Shown: positions 1 to 7,912, numbered from the stretch's first letter. The stretch is 64,000 nt of DNA from JANQPA01 sp964628385 (GCA_964628385.1 CAZVOD010000004.1:1-64000); one strand, 5' to 3'. Notes: generated by a model from the letters alone, not told the origin. Made by a program: numbers and translations.

Positions 1-106
1 GCACTAATCTACTGATTTCAAAGAACATTTTTTATTACAAACATACGAGCGTGTTTGGATTTTACCCTTTGGCCTGCAAATACATTTACGACTTCATCAA
101 TTTTCC

Positions 107-721
107 CTACAGCTTATAGCTCTTTTCCCTCCTTAGCTTATTAAACTCTTTAATAATATCTACAATATCTTTGTATCGATAGCCTCGCTTACCGATTTTA
201 TCAGCCAACTCTGGCGTTTGCCTTTTGAACAATCTTCGGAGTATACCCCTAAATTTCCTTCTGGTAATCAACATGGGATAACTGCCCTTGATCTCTATAA
301 AGTATTCATCCGAAATATAGGTTTGCGAGGGCTGCATATAAAAGCTGGTCAGCCGACGCTCTCTTTCTATTTGTCCTTTAAAAAGATTTACCCGTTCGCC
401 CTGGTATATCATTTTCATAAAACGACATTTACCACCGTAAACTTTACTGAGATAAAGCTCATTTTCACCGTTCTGATTCCTAACCACAAAGCCAAATATC
501 AGATCAGCATAAATTTGGTAGGGCGTACCAAAATCATTGATAAAAAGAATCTGATTTTCGTTGTACACACTGCTGATAGAGCCGGTCAGCCAAACGCCAC
601 TTTTAGTGACCAGATATCCGCTCTTGTCCGCACTGGCTCTGGTGCTCAAAAATATGACCAAAGCGCTTATCAAAACAGTTCGAAGCAGTTGTTTATAATT
701 TTTGTAGAAATTTACACTCAT
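107..721 (-). CDS. Hypothetical secreted protein
   Basis: A 204-residue protein of unknown function. Residues about 14-31 form a hydrophobic stretch ending in a signal-peptidase-like site (STRASA then DKS), so export across the inner membrane is likely. The middle part looks beta-rich (GVWLTGSI, YQIYADLIFGFVV), and the last 60 residues are strongly basic (RRKFRGILRRLFKR). I recognise no domain. It is transcribed away from the yegP-like gene, with 171 bases between the two starts. No partner lies downstream before the window edge. That it is a real gene rests on the signal peptide and the lack of any competing gene on the other strand. Confidence 0.65.
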   Translation of the reverse strand: MSVNFYKNYKQLLRTVLISALVIFLSTRASADKSGYLVTKSGVWLTGSISSVYNENQILFINDFGTPYQIYADLIFGFVVRNQNGENELYLSKVYGGKCRFMKMIYQGERVNLFKGQIERERRLTSFYMQPSQTYISDEYFIEIKGSYPMLITRRKFRGILRRLFKRQTPELADKIGKRGYRYKDIVDIIKEFNKLRREKSYKL

Positions 722-826
722 ATTTCAACTTTCTTTTTCACATTTTCGAATTATAAGTCCTACTAAAGATATCAGTTCTAAACTGATCTTACAAAAAAAA
801 CTCTTTAAGAGTCGGCACCTTAACGG

Positions 827-857
827 TTTGTTTACTTATCTTTTTTAATTATTTTTC
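827..857 (+). promoter_or_regulatory. Bacteroidota-type promoter for the yegP-like gene
   Basis: TTTG at 827-830 is followed after exactly 19 bases by TATTTTTC at 850-857. This matches the Bacteroidota primary sigma consensus TTTG-N19-TAnnTTTG except for the last base. The predicted start of transcription is around 864, about 29 bases before the start codon. Confidence 0.5.
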
Positions 858-892
858 CCTTCAAATGTTCTCATCAACTAAATTTTTTCAAA

Positions 893-1237
893 ATGAAGTT
901 TGAAATCTTTCAAAGTGAAGGAAATGAAAAATTTTATTTCCGCCTGAAAGCCAAAAATGGCCAGGTTATTCTCTCCAGCCAGGGCTATGCGTCTAAAGCT
1001 AGTACCAAGAACGGTATCGAATCTGTAAAGAAGAATGCTACGGATGATGCACTGTTCGAACGTAAAGAAGCTGCCAATGGAAAAATGTTCTTTAACTTGC
1101 TGGCCAAAAACAAGCAGGTGATCGGTAAAGGCCAGATGTATACCTCAAAAGATGGTATGGAAAATGGCATTAAATCGGTAATGAATACAGCTCCTGAAGC
1201 TACTATTGAAGACCTAACCACTGCCGAGAAAGAATAA
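893..1237 (+). CDS. YegP/DUF1508 family protein, two tandem repeats
   Basis: A 114-residue cytoplasmic protein made of two copies of the short YegP (DUF1508) unit. Copy one spans about residues 3-55 (FYFRLKAKNGQVILSSQGY, then a K-x-GIESVKKNA turn). Copy two spans about residues 56-105 (FFNLLAKNKQVIGKGQMY, then GMENGIKSV). The family is widespread and small; its molecular role is not established. The ATG at 893 is preceded by a good promoter and an A/T-rich leader. A hairpin follows the stop, so it is probably monocistronic. Confidence 0.9.
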   Translation: MKFEIFQSEGNEKFYFRLKAKNGQVILSSQGYASKASTKNGIESVKKNATDDALFERKEAANGKMFFNLLAKNKQVIGKGQMYTSKDGMENGIKSVMNTAPEATIEDLTTAEKE

Positions 1238-1249
1238 CTATTAAACAGT

Positions 1250-1283
1250 GGTGCCTTAAAATGCCTCCCTGTTTTGAGGCACC
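1250..1283 (+). terminator. Hairpin after the yegP-like gene
   Basis: GGTGCCTTAAAA (1250-1261) pairs with TTTTGAGGCACC (1272-1283), a 12-bp stem with one G-U pair and a 10-base loop. The T-run after it is poor, so it is a weak terminator or an attenuator for the operon that follows. It covers the TTG at 1274, arguing against that codon as the start of the next gene. Confidence 0.5.
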
Positions 1284-1309
1284 CATTGTATGTATTGTTT
1301 GCTGCCCGT

Positions 1310-2038
1310 ATGAAAAGAATCAACGCCTGGTCTAGTCCTCGTAATATCTCTACTGCTTTTATGTACAGCTTTGCCCAACGGCCGGATACCACGGTAGTTG
1401 ACGAGCCGCTCTATGCCCATTACCTAACTCATACGGATACCCAGGCCATCCATCCGGGTAGGGAAGCTATTCTGAAAAGTCAGGAAAATAATGGTGCGAA
1501 AGTTGTTAACCAACTTCTAAATGCCACCTACCCATCAAAGCTGGTACTTTTTAAACAAATGACTCATCACCTGATCAGTATCAGCTGGACGTTTTTGGAA
1601 AAGATGGATAATATTCTGCTTATCAGGGATCCCAGAGCCATTATCGCTTCTTACTCTAAAGTTGTTTACAACCCTTCTATAAAAGATGTGGGAGTAAAAA
1701 AACAAGCCGAGTTGTTTGACTATCTCAAGGCCAGGGGTACCCTCAGGGCCGTCATAGATAGCAAAGAGCTGCTGCTTGATCCGGCTGGTGTACTCAAGCA
1801 GCTATGCTTTGCTCTGGACATCCCCTTCATGGAGCAGATGCTTTCCTGGTCACCCGGAAAACGACCGGAAGATGGGGTTTGGGCGCCGTACTGGTATGAC
1901 AATGTACGTGCTTCCAGTGGGTTTCAGCCCTACCAGGCCCGGGAGGTTCAACTGCGTGATGACCTTTCCCGGCTGGCAGAAGCTTGTCAGCCTTACTATC
2001 AGCGTCTGTACAAACATGCTATAAAAGCTAAAAAATAA
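1310..2038 (+). CDS. Sulfotransferase-like P-loop protein (BCAT-like partner)
   Basis: A 242-residue cytoplasmic protein with the PAPS-dependent sulfotransferase fold. WSSPRNIST at residues 7-15 fits the 5'-phosphosulfate loop, and RDPRAIIAS at 106-114 fits the 3'-phosphate motif (Arg106, Ser114). The ATG at 1310 puts the first beta strand at the N-terminus as in the family; an upstream TTG at 1274 sits inside a hairpin and is unlikely. From memory, the N-terminal half of the plant branched-chain-aminotransferase-like proteins has the same signature, including the MYSFAQR and DEPLYA segments. Only 3 bases separate it from the aminotransferase-like gene, so the two are very probably co-translated. 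The acceptor substrate is unknown. Confidence 0.8.
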   Translation: MKRINAWSSPRNISTAFMYSFAQRPDTTVVDEPLYAHYLTHTDTQAIHPGREAILKSQENNGAKVVNQLLNATYPSKLVLFKQMTHHLISISWTFLEKMDNILLIRDPRAIIASYSKVVYNPSIKDVGVKKQAELFDYLKARGTLRAVIDSKELLLDPAGVLKQLCFALDIPFMEQMLSWSPGKRPEDGVWAPYWYDNVRASSGFQPYQAREVQLRDDLSRLAEACQPYYQRLYKHAIKAKK

Positions 2039-2041
2039 TTT

Positions 2042-2941
2042 ATGCTACAAAACTTCAATCCAAAAAACGAAAACATCCTCGTCTTTGTAGGCGGGCAATT
2101 GCTACACCGTAAGGAAGCCAAAGTTTCTGTCTTTGATAGTGTTGTACAAGGTGGTGATGCGGTATGGGAAGGGTTGAGGGTTTATAATGGTAAAATATTT
2201 TCATTAGATGAACACCTGGAGCGGCTACAAAACTCAGCTCATGCACTTGCTTTCAAAGCCGTACCTCCTAATGACGATATTCGGGAAGCCATTTTTAAAA
2301 CCCTTCAGGCTAACGGTATGAAAGACGGCGTACACATAAGGCTCACCCTTACCAGAGGCGAAAAGATCACTTCAGGTATGGACCCCAGGCTCAATCAGGC
2401 GGGTTGTACCCTGATTGTCCTGGCAGAGTGGAAGCCTCCTGTTTATCCACCTGAAATTAGGTTGATTACCGCTTCGGTACGACGCAATTCTCCTATGTTT
2501 CTGGACTCCAGGATTCATCACAATAATTTACTCAACAATATTCTAGCTAAAATAGAAGCTAACCACGCTGGTGCAGATGCCGGACTCATGCTGGATAAAG
2601 ATGGATTTGTGGCAGAAGCCAACGGCGTTAATGTTTTTGGTATCTATAAAAACCAGGTATTCACCCCCTTTGCCAGCAGTTGCCTGCCTGGTATTACCAG
2701 AGGGCTGGTCCTGTCCATCTGCCAGGAAAAGAATATAGCCGTAGAGGAACGCGATCTTTCCCTAACTGAATTTTACACGGCTGATGTTGTTTTTACAACA
2801 GGTACTATGGGCGAGCTTACCAGAGTCGCATCCATAGACGGTAGGGCCATCAAAAACCGATACTCCCCGGGGGTATTTAAAAAAATTGAACTTTATTTTA
2901 AGGAAAAGACTGCAACCGAAGGGGTCGTTTTGCCTTTTTAA
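2042..2941 (+). CDS. Class IV aminotransferase-like protein with altered active site
   Basis: A 299-residue protein of fold-type IV PLP enzymes (branched-chain and D-amino-acid aminotransferases, aminodeoxychorismate lyase). Family marks include the substrate loop around residues 38-47 (GGDAVWEGLR), Glu192 in the VAEANGVNVFG segment, LPGITR at 215-220 and the phosphate-binding TGTMGELT at 253-260. The family normally has the Schiff-base lysine three residues before the Asn of an N-x-L-x-N-type segment; here the segment reads SRIHHNNLLNNILAK, which puts His159 at that place. It may therefore not be a normal transaminase. It lies 3 bases after the sulfotransferase-like gene. Annotation as IlvE or Dat would be unsafe. 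Confidence 0.8.
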   Translation: MLQNFNPKNENILVFVGGQLLHRKEAKVSVFDSVVQGGDAVWEGLRVYNGKIFSLDEHLERLQNSAHALAFKAVPPNDDIREAIFKTLQANGMKDGVHIRLTLTRGEKITSGMDPRLNQAGCTLIVLAEWKPPVYPPEIRLITASVRRNSPMFLDSRIHHNNLLNNILAKIEANHAGADAGLMLDKDGFVAEANGVNVFGIYKNQVFTPFASSCLPGITRGLVLSICQEKNIAVEERDLSLTEFYTADVVFTTGTMGELTRVASIDGRAIKNRYSPGVFKKIELYFKEKTATEGVVLPF

Positions 2942-2946
2942 TTGTT

Positions 2947-3735
2947 ATGAAATTATTTTTTGATCAAATGAACCGGCCGGTGGAAATCCCTCACTGGCCT
3001 CCCAGGCGCATTATTTCTCTCGTTCCTTCCCAAACAGAATTCTTATCTGACCTTGGGCTGGAAAAAAAGATAGTAGGTATCACTAAATTTTGTGTTCATC
3101 CCAGGCCTATTTTTAAAAACACCCCTCGGATAGGTGGCACCAAACAGTACAAGATGGATCGAATCGGAGAGCTACAACCCGATCTGATCATTGGTAATAA
3201 GGAAGAAAATGAAAAAGAACAGATTGAAGAGCTTGCTTCCCGATATCCGGTTTGGCTGAGTGATATTTTAACGCTGCCGGATGCCTTAGATATGATGAAA
3301 AAAATAGGAGCGCTGGTTGATGCAGAAAAAAAGGCCACCCAAATAGCGGGTGCTATACATGCTTCTTTTGAATCGCTGGGGCCATTTTCAACGCGCCCCC
3401 GGGTTGCTTACTTTATTTGGCGGAAGCCCTATTTTGTAGCAGCTTCTGATACTTTTATCCATGAGATGCTCTATCAGGCAGGTTTTGAAAATATTTTTGC
3501 TCACCTCTCCCGCTATCCTGAAATCAAGTTGGAAGACCTGTCTGCGCTGCAGGCTGATTATATTTTCCTATCTTCCGAACCCTTTCCTTTTAAAGAGAAG
3601 CATTTTGAAGAATTTACCAGCTTTTGTCAGCCAAAAGCCATAAGGCTTGTTGATGGGGAGCTATTCTCCTGGTACGGCAGCCGCTTATTGAAATCAGCTG
3701 CTTATTTCAGTAAATTGCGTAAAGAATTGAATTAA
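2947..3735 (+). CDS. BtuF-like helical-backbone metal-receptor protein
   Basis: A 262-residue protein of the periplasmic-binding-protein class III fold that binds cobalamin, haem or siderophores. The N-terminal RIISLVPSQTEFLSDLGL and the following VGITKFCVHP and IGGTKQYKMDRIGELQPDLII segments are the usual signature of BtuF-like lobes. No signal peptide or lipobox is present, so it is predicted to be cytoplasmic, unlike true BtuF. No ABC transporter genes adjoin. It follows the aminotransferase-like gene by 5 bases and is probably the third gene of that operon. The ligand is not determinable from sequence. Confidence 0.8.
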   Translation: MKLFFDQMNRPVEIPHWPPRRIISLVPSQTEFLSDLGLEKKIVGITKFCVHPRPIFKNTPRIGGTKQYKMDRIGELQPDLIIGNKEENEKEQIEELASRYPVWLSDILTLPDALDMMKKIGALVDAEKKATQIAGAIHASFESLGPFSTRPRVAYFIWRKPYFVAASDTFIHEMLYQAGFENIFAHLSRYPEIKLEDLSALQADYIFLSSEPFPFKEKHFEEFTSFCQPKAIRLVDGELFSWYGSRLLKSAAYFSKLRKELN

Positions 3736-3789
3736 TGTTATTATCCCCCACTTAACACCCCCAAAACAGAGCCAAAAAAAGAAAATAGC

Positions 3790-5394
3790 ATGAGCATTAA
3801 ACTAGTATGGTTTATTATAATATTTGCGTTAGTTATCCCGGAAGCGTCGAATTTTATTCCTCAAAAAGAAATCATTATACAGCTTCACCACGGAGAGCCA
3901 ATAGAACAATTTGTTGCCGATTGGAACGAGTCGGCTCCGTATGGATTTCGCCTTGATGAGTTGCGCACGCTGAGTGAGCGTACTCAGACTTATCTAGCTT
4001 CTACGTATCATTTTTCCTCAAAAATCATAGCGCTATTGAAAAGGCATCCTAATATAGCAACTGCGCAGTGGAATCACCCGGTTGATTTCCGTGGCCTTCC
4101 CAACGATCCGTTTGTGGGTAGGCAGTGGAGCCTGGGCAGAATAGGCCTGGAAGAAGTATGGGAAAAGACGAGGGGTGGCCTCACTACTGCTGGTGATACT
4201 ATTGTGGTAGCTATTCTCGATAGTGGTTTTGATGTTGCGCACGAAGACTTGCAGGACAACCTCTGGAGCAATCGCCTGGAAATTCCGGGAGACCGAATCG
4301 ACAATGACGGCAATGGCTATATCGATGACCAATCGGGCTGGAATTTTGTACTTAACGCTCCTTTTTACCTACCGGATAATCACGGCACTGCTGTGGCTGG
4401 TATCATTGGTGCCCGTGGGAACAACCGAATTGGCGTTAGCGGTGTCAACTGGCATGTACAACTCATGCTATTTCAAATATCGGCTGTAGATGATATCATT
4501 GAAGCTTACGATTATATCATTGATCAGCGGCAACAATACAATCAAACCGGCGGGAGGGAAGGTGCTTATATAGTAGCTACTAATGCGTCTTTTGGTGCTG
4601 AAAACATCTTCTGCGAGCAGGAACCAGCCTGGCGAGACATGTACGATGAGCTGGGAAAAGCAGGAATACTCAGCGCCGTTGCCGCTTCTAACAAAGGCAC
4701 AAATATTGATTTTCGAGGTGATGTACCTACTACCTGCCCCAGTCCTTATATTATTGGAGTGCTGAATACTAATCAGCAAGATGAAAAAGCAGGTGACAGT
4801 TCTTTTAGTACTACCCATATTGATTTGGGGGCACCCGGCGAAGATTCTTACACATTAAAAATGAATAGTGGATACGGTGGGTTTGGAGGAAATTCGGCTG
4901 CTACTCCACACGTCACGGGGGCTATAGCGTTATTATATGCTATGGCTTGCGAAGATTTTATAGCCGCTTCTATTCGTCAGCCGGCTCAAGCTGCATTGGA
5001 TATGAGAGATATTCTACTCAAAAATACCGATCTTATTGTTACTCTGAATAAGTATACGGCCACCGGTGGGCGGCTCAACGTAGCCAGAGCAGTAGAAGGC
5101 ATGCAGCAAGCTTGCGGTGTGGAACTTAGTGCTCCGTTGAAGATACTTGCCCTGTATCCCAACCCCGGTACAGAAGAGTTGACTATCGATTACGAAATGG
5201 ATAATAACCAACTTCATACCATCGAAGTATTCAGTGCTACCGGGCAGCTACTTTGGCAGGAGCAAATCAAAAGCAGTACCTTTAGCGCCCGGTCCAAATA
5301 TATTCTCGAACTTCCAGATTGGCCGGCGGGTGTTTATTTTGTGTGTATAAAAAGCCCGCAAAGGCAATCCCGAGCTTCTTTTGTAAAGCTTTAA
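3790..5394 (+). CDS. Secreted S8 subtilisin-family protease with type IX sorting domain
   Basis: A 534-residue extracellular serine protease. A signal peptide covers about residues 1-20. The catalytic triad is visible: Asp144 (VVAILDSGFD), His198 (DNHGTAVAGI) and Ser369 (GGNSAATPHV), with Asn301 (AASNKG) as the oxyanion residue. Residues 165-185 hold a DNDGNGYIDD loop that resembles a calcium site. The last 80 residues start at LYPNPGTEELTIDYEM and end in GVYFVCIKSP..., a type A C-terminal sorting domain, so it should cross the outer membrane by the type IX system encoded at 18-26.5 kb. The stop is followed by a short intergenic region and a tRNA. The residues between signal peptide and catalytic domain may act as a propeptide (inference). 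Confidence 0.92.
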   Translation: MSIKLVWFIIIFALVIPEASNFIPQKEIIIQLHHGEPIEQFVADWNESAPYGFRLDELRTLSERTQTYLASTYHFSSKIIALLKRHPNIATAQWNHPVDFRGLPNDPFVGRQWSLGRIGLEEVWEKTRGGLTTAGDTIVVAILDSGFDVAHEDLQDNLWSNRLEIPGDRIDNDGNGYIDDQSGWNFVLNAPFYLPDNHGTAVAGIIGARGNNRIGVSGVNWHVQLMLFQISAVDDIIEAYDYIIDQRQQYNQTGGREGAYIVATNASFGAENIFCEQEPAWRDMYDELGKAGILSAVAASNKGTNIDFRGDVPTTCPSPYIIGVLNTNQQDEKAGDSSFSTTHIDLGAPGEDSYTLKMNSGYGGFGGNSAATPHVTGAIALLYAMACEDFIAASIRQPAQAALDMRDILLKNTDLIVTLNKYTATGGRLNVARAVEGMQQACGVELSAPLKILALYPNPGTEELTIDYEMDNNQLHTIEVFSATGQLLWQEQIKSSTFSARSKYILELPDWPAGVYFVCIKSPQRQSRASFVKL

Positions 5395-5449
5395 TGACCC
5401 TGGGCGACCGCGGGAGCCGGCCTAAACTTTAAAAAACTTTACATTTTCC

Positions 5450-5480
5450 TTTATTCTTTGATTGAGAAACTTTATCTTTG
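5450..5480 (+). promoter_or_regulatory. Promoter upstream of tRNA-Arg
   Basis: TATCTTTG at 5473-5480 is a perfect TAnnTTTG -7 box, with TTTA 19 bases upstream at 5450-5453. The spacing fits the Bacteroidota consensus. The expected transcription start lies about 15 bases before the mature tRNA. Confidence 0.6.
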
Positions 5481-5501
5481 CATCCGCAAAACAAATTAAA
5501 T

Positions 5502-5575
5502 GGTTCCGTAGCTCAACTGGATAGAGCATCTGACTACGGATCAGAAGGTTGCAGGTTCGAACCCTGCCGGGATCA
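5502..5575 (+). tRNA. tRNA-Arg (anticodon ACG)
   Basis: A complete 74-base cloverleaf. The acceptor GGTTCCG pairs with CGGGATC with two G-U pairs. The anticodon stem TCTGA/TCAGA encloses the 7-base loop CTACGGA, giving ACG, which would be edited to ICG to read CGU, CGC and CGA. The T arm reads GCAGG-TTCGAAC-CCTGC. The discriminator is A, and the CCA end is not encoded. Confidence 0.95.
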
Positions 5576-5598
5576 CATAAGCCATTCGTTGAAAGCAT

Positions 5599-5643
5599 AG
5601 AGAGGGTGCCTAAAAAAGTAGGACAACCTTTTAGACACTCTCT
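5599..5643 (+). terminator. Bulged hairpin between tRNA-Arg and rpmB
   Basis: AGAGAG (5599-5604) and TGCCTAAAA (5607-5615) pair with TTTTAGACA and CTCTCT (5629-5643), leaving a 2-base bulge and one mismatch. It is followed by TTTG. It could end the tRNA transcript, or be a leader structure for rpmB, which starts 17 bases later. Confidence 0.45.
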
Positions 5644-5660
5644 TTGAAATTATCAAAGCT

Positions 5661-5921
5661 ATGTCTAAAGTATGTCAACTGACGGGAAAAAGACCGATTG
5701 TCGGTAATAATGTTTCACACTCGAATATGAAAACCAAGCGCCGTTTTATTCCTAATTTACAGAAAAAGCGCTTTTATATTCCTGAAACAGATCAATGGGT
5801 AACCTTGAAGGTTACCACCAAAGCTATTCGTAATATCAATAAGCTGGGGATTTATGCTTACCTCAAGAAGCTAGAGGTCAAAGGGGTAGATACTGGAGTA
5901 GAGCTTAACGATCCTGTTTAA
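5661..5921 (+). CDS. rpmB: 50S ribosomal protein L28
   Basis: An 86-residue L28. The start MSKVCQLTGKRPIVGNNVSH is the family signature, and KTKRRFIPNLQKKRF follows as usual. Only one cysteine remains of the zinc-binding form, so this is the zinc-free type. It is first in the rpmB-rpmG-DUF4295 block, with ftsY downstream, an order I know from many Bacteroidota. Confidence 0.97.
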   Translation: MSKVCQLTGKRPIVGNNVSHSNMKTKRRFIPNLQKKRFYIPETDQWVTLKVTTKAIRNINKLGIYAYLKKLEVKGVDTGVELNDPV

Positions 5922-5939
5922 TTTTAAAGTAAAATAATC

Positions 5940-6128
5940 ATGGCTAAGAAAAGTAAAGGCAATAGAGTACAGGTGATTCTTGAGTGTACGGAGCATAAAA
6001 CTTCTGGTATGTCAGGTACTTCTCGTTACGTAACGCAAAAGAACAGAAAGAACACTCCTGACCGCCTGGAATTGAAGAAATACAATCCTATATTAAAGAA
6101 GGTAACTGTACATAGAGAAATAAAATAA
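5940..6128 (+). CDS. rpmG: 50S ribosomal protein L33
   Basis: A 62-residue L33 starting [20 protein letters not shown]. It has a single cysteine (in LECTEHK) instead of the two CxxC pairs of zinc-binding L33, so it is the C-minus type. It starts 18 bases after rpmB and is co-transcribed with it. Confidence 0.96.
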   Translation: MAKKSKGNRVQVILECTEHKTSGMSGTSRYVTQKNRKNTPDRLELKKYNPILKKVTVHREIK

Positions 6129-6178
6129 GGCATTGGGCCCCGGAAGCTATTGCCTGTTAAACTTATAAATCTTTTATT

Positions 6179-6358
6179 ATGGCTAAGAAGGCATCCAAGA
6201 ACGCAAGAATAGCACAACGTGCGGCATTAGCAGGTTCAGGACGTGATCACGTAAAAGTAGTGATCAGTATAAAGAATGAAGAGACAGGTAATTACTCTTT
6301 CAAAACTCAGATCGTTCACAAAGATAAGGTGAACGAAACTTTAGAAAAGTATAAATAG
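6179..6358 (+). CDS. DUF4295 family small basic protein
   Basis: A 59-residue ORF starting at the ATG at 6179 (MAKKASKNARIAQRAALAG...) and ending ...NETLEKYK. The sequence and its place straight after rpmG match the DUF4295 family, a small lysine-rich protein found in Bacteroidota between rpmG and ftsY. Its role is unknown; the position and charge suggest a ribosome-associated protein (inference). Confidence 0.85.
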   Translation: MAKKASKNARIAQRAALAGSGRDHVKVVISIKNEETGNYSFKTQIVHKDKVNETLEKYK

Positions 6359-6441
6359 CTACAGCTACCTGTTTGAAAGGAAGTTATCAAAATACGTAGT
6401 TGTTTTAGAAGAAACCTGCTATTGTCCATCAGGAGATGGTA

Positions 6442-6482
6442 AACAAAAGAGATTTTCCTGTTCAGGGAAAATCTCTTTTGTT
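6442..6482 (+). terminator. Perfect 17-bp hairpin ending the rpmB-rpmG-DUF4295 unit
   Basis: The arms at 6442-6458 and 6466-6482 are perfectly complementary over 17 bases (core AAGAGATTTTCC/GGAAAATCTCTT) around a 7-base loop. The 3' arm is T-rich and flows into TTGTTG. This looks like a strong intrinsic terminator, so ftsY probably has its own promoter in 6483-6646. The A-rich 5' arm could also terminate transcription from the other side. Confidence 0.85.
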
Positions 6483-6646
6483 TTGTTGAAAGTAGTTTTA
6501 AACTTTTTGATAGAGGAAAAATGTACAAACAGCGATAAAAATTCCCATTCTATAGAGGTTTTTGATACTTTTATTTGGCAGCAAAAACTGGCAACAATTT
6601 ACTGGTGCAAACGCCCTTTTTTATCATCAAACAAGTCCATCCTGCT

Positions 6647-7609
6647 ATGAGCTTTTTTAATAAGTTTTTTAATAAAGAGAAAAAAGAAGACCTAGATAAA
6701 GGTCTGGAAAAAACTAAATCTACTTTCTTCAATAAATTGACCAAGGCGGTAGCCGGTAAATCCAAGATCGATATTAGTATACTAGACGAACTGGAAAATG
6801 TGCTGGTAACCTCAGATGTCGGAATAGATACTACCGTCAAAATTATTGACCGGATAGAAGATAGAGTAAAAAAGGATAAATTTCTGGGCCCCAAAGACCT
6901 TAACGAGATTCTACGCCAGGAGATCGTTGGACTGCTAACAGAAAACAACACGATAGATCTGGAAGACTACAACCTGCCTTCTGATGCCAGGCCTTGTGTA
7001 ATCCTAGTGGTCGGTGTTAATGGTGTTGGTAAGACGACGACCATCGGCAAATTGGCTTGGCAATATAAAAATAAGGGAAAAAAGATAGTGCTTGGTGCCG
7101 GTGATACTTTTCGCGCTGCTGCCGTTGATCAATTGAAGATATGGTCAGAAAGAGTGGGTGCTGAATTTTACAGTAAAGGAATGCATACGGATCCGGCCGC
7201 CGTTGCCTACGAAACCGTAAAACATGCGGTAGACAATCAATTTGATGTAGCCATTGTCGATACCGCTGGCCGTTTACATACCAAAATTGGCCTGATGAGA
7301 GAGCTGGAAAAAATCAAAAAGTCCGTAGAAAAAGCCATGCCCGGAGCTCCACACGAGGTACTTTTAGTGTTGGATGCTACCACAGGACAAAATGCGATTG
7401 AACAGGCCCGGCACTTCACAGAAGCAACCTCAGTATCTGCATTAGCACTGACCAAACTGGACGGAACAGCCAAAGGCGGAGTGGCACTGGGCATCTCTGA
7501 TCAGTTTAAAGTACCCATCAAATATATTGGTGTGGGTGAAAAAATTGATCAATTACAAATATTCAACAAAAGAGCTTTCGTTGATTCTCTATTTGCCCTT
7601 GATGATTAA
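6647..7609 (+). CDS. ftsY: Signal recognition particle receptor FtsY
   Basis: A 320-residue SRP-receptor GTPase that docks ribosome-SRP complexes at the membrane. The acidic/basic N-domain start (MSFFNKFFNKEKKEDLDK) is short. The NG domain carries G1 GVNGVGKTTTIGKLA, the insertion motif DTFRAAAVDQL, G3 DTAGR, G4 TKLDGTAKGG and the closing GVGEKIDQLQ. I chose the ATG at 6647 over an upstream in-frame TTG at 6575 because the family starts with a short amphipathic membrane-targeting stretch, as seen here. It is separated from the DUF4295 gene by a strong terminator. Confidence 0.96.
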   Translation: MSFFNKFFNKEKKEDLDKGLEKTKSTFFNKLTKAVAGKSKIDISILDELENVLVTSDVGIDTTVKIIDRIEDRVKKDKFLGPKDLNEILRQEIVGLLTENNTIDLEDYNLPSDARPCVILVVGVNGVGKTTTIGKLAWQYKNKGKKIVLGAGDTFRAAAVDQLKIWSERVGAEFYSKGMHTDPAAVAYETVKHAVDNQFDVAIVDTAGRLHTKIGLMRELEKIKKSVEKAMPGAPHEVLLVLDATTGQNAIEQARHFTEATSVSALALTKLDGTAKGGVALGISDQFKVPIKYIGVGEKIDQLQIFNKRAFVDSLFALDD

Positions 7610-7912
7610 ACGCCCTGTTAAAGATCATTAAGAGCAATATAACGGGAAAGTAAATTTGACTTTTTTAAAAATATTTCTAAATATTATATGGTTAGAAAAA
7701 GGTATTTATTTTTTTGGAGATATTATGGCATTAATTCACTATTTCTTAAATTAAATATCTCCTTCACCCTTTAATTGTAGTTTTAAGCTTTACTCTTTTG
7801 AAGTACATATACTAATCGACTTGATAAAGTTCCTACTCAGCAAAGGGCTTATTTAAACCAAAAGTATAAACTGAACTACATAAAAACTGATACTGAATCA
7901 ATACCATATAAA
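7610..7912. other. A/T-rich intergenic region between ftsY and the rlpA-like gene
   Basis: No ORF is supported. A weak hairpin (CCCTGTTA at 7613-7620 with TAACGGG at 7640-7646, one bulge) then a T-rich stretch may end ftsY transcription. GGAGATATT (7716-7724) and AATATCTCC (7754-7762) form a 9-bp inverted repeat with a 29-base A/T-rich spacer, of unknown meaning. I found no convincing promoter consensus for the rlpA-like gene. Confidence 0.5.

Noticed and set aside
1..106. Possible gene fragment at the left edge
   Set aside because: Stops in all frames and no recognisable protein; it appears to be the spacer after the hypothetical gene.
218..766. A 182-codon open frame on the plus strand
   Set aside because: Antisense to the hypothetical secreted protein; no signal peptide or family features, and its end runs into A/T-rich spacer.
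985..1392. A 135-codon minus-strand frame over the yegP-like gene
   Set aside because: Shadow of the YegP-type repeats and the following sulfotransferase-like start.
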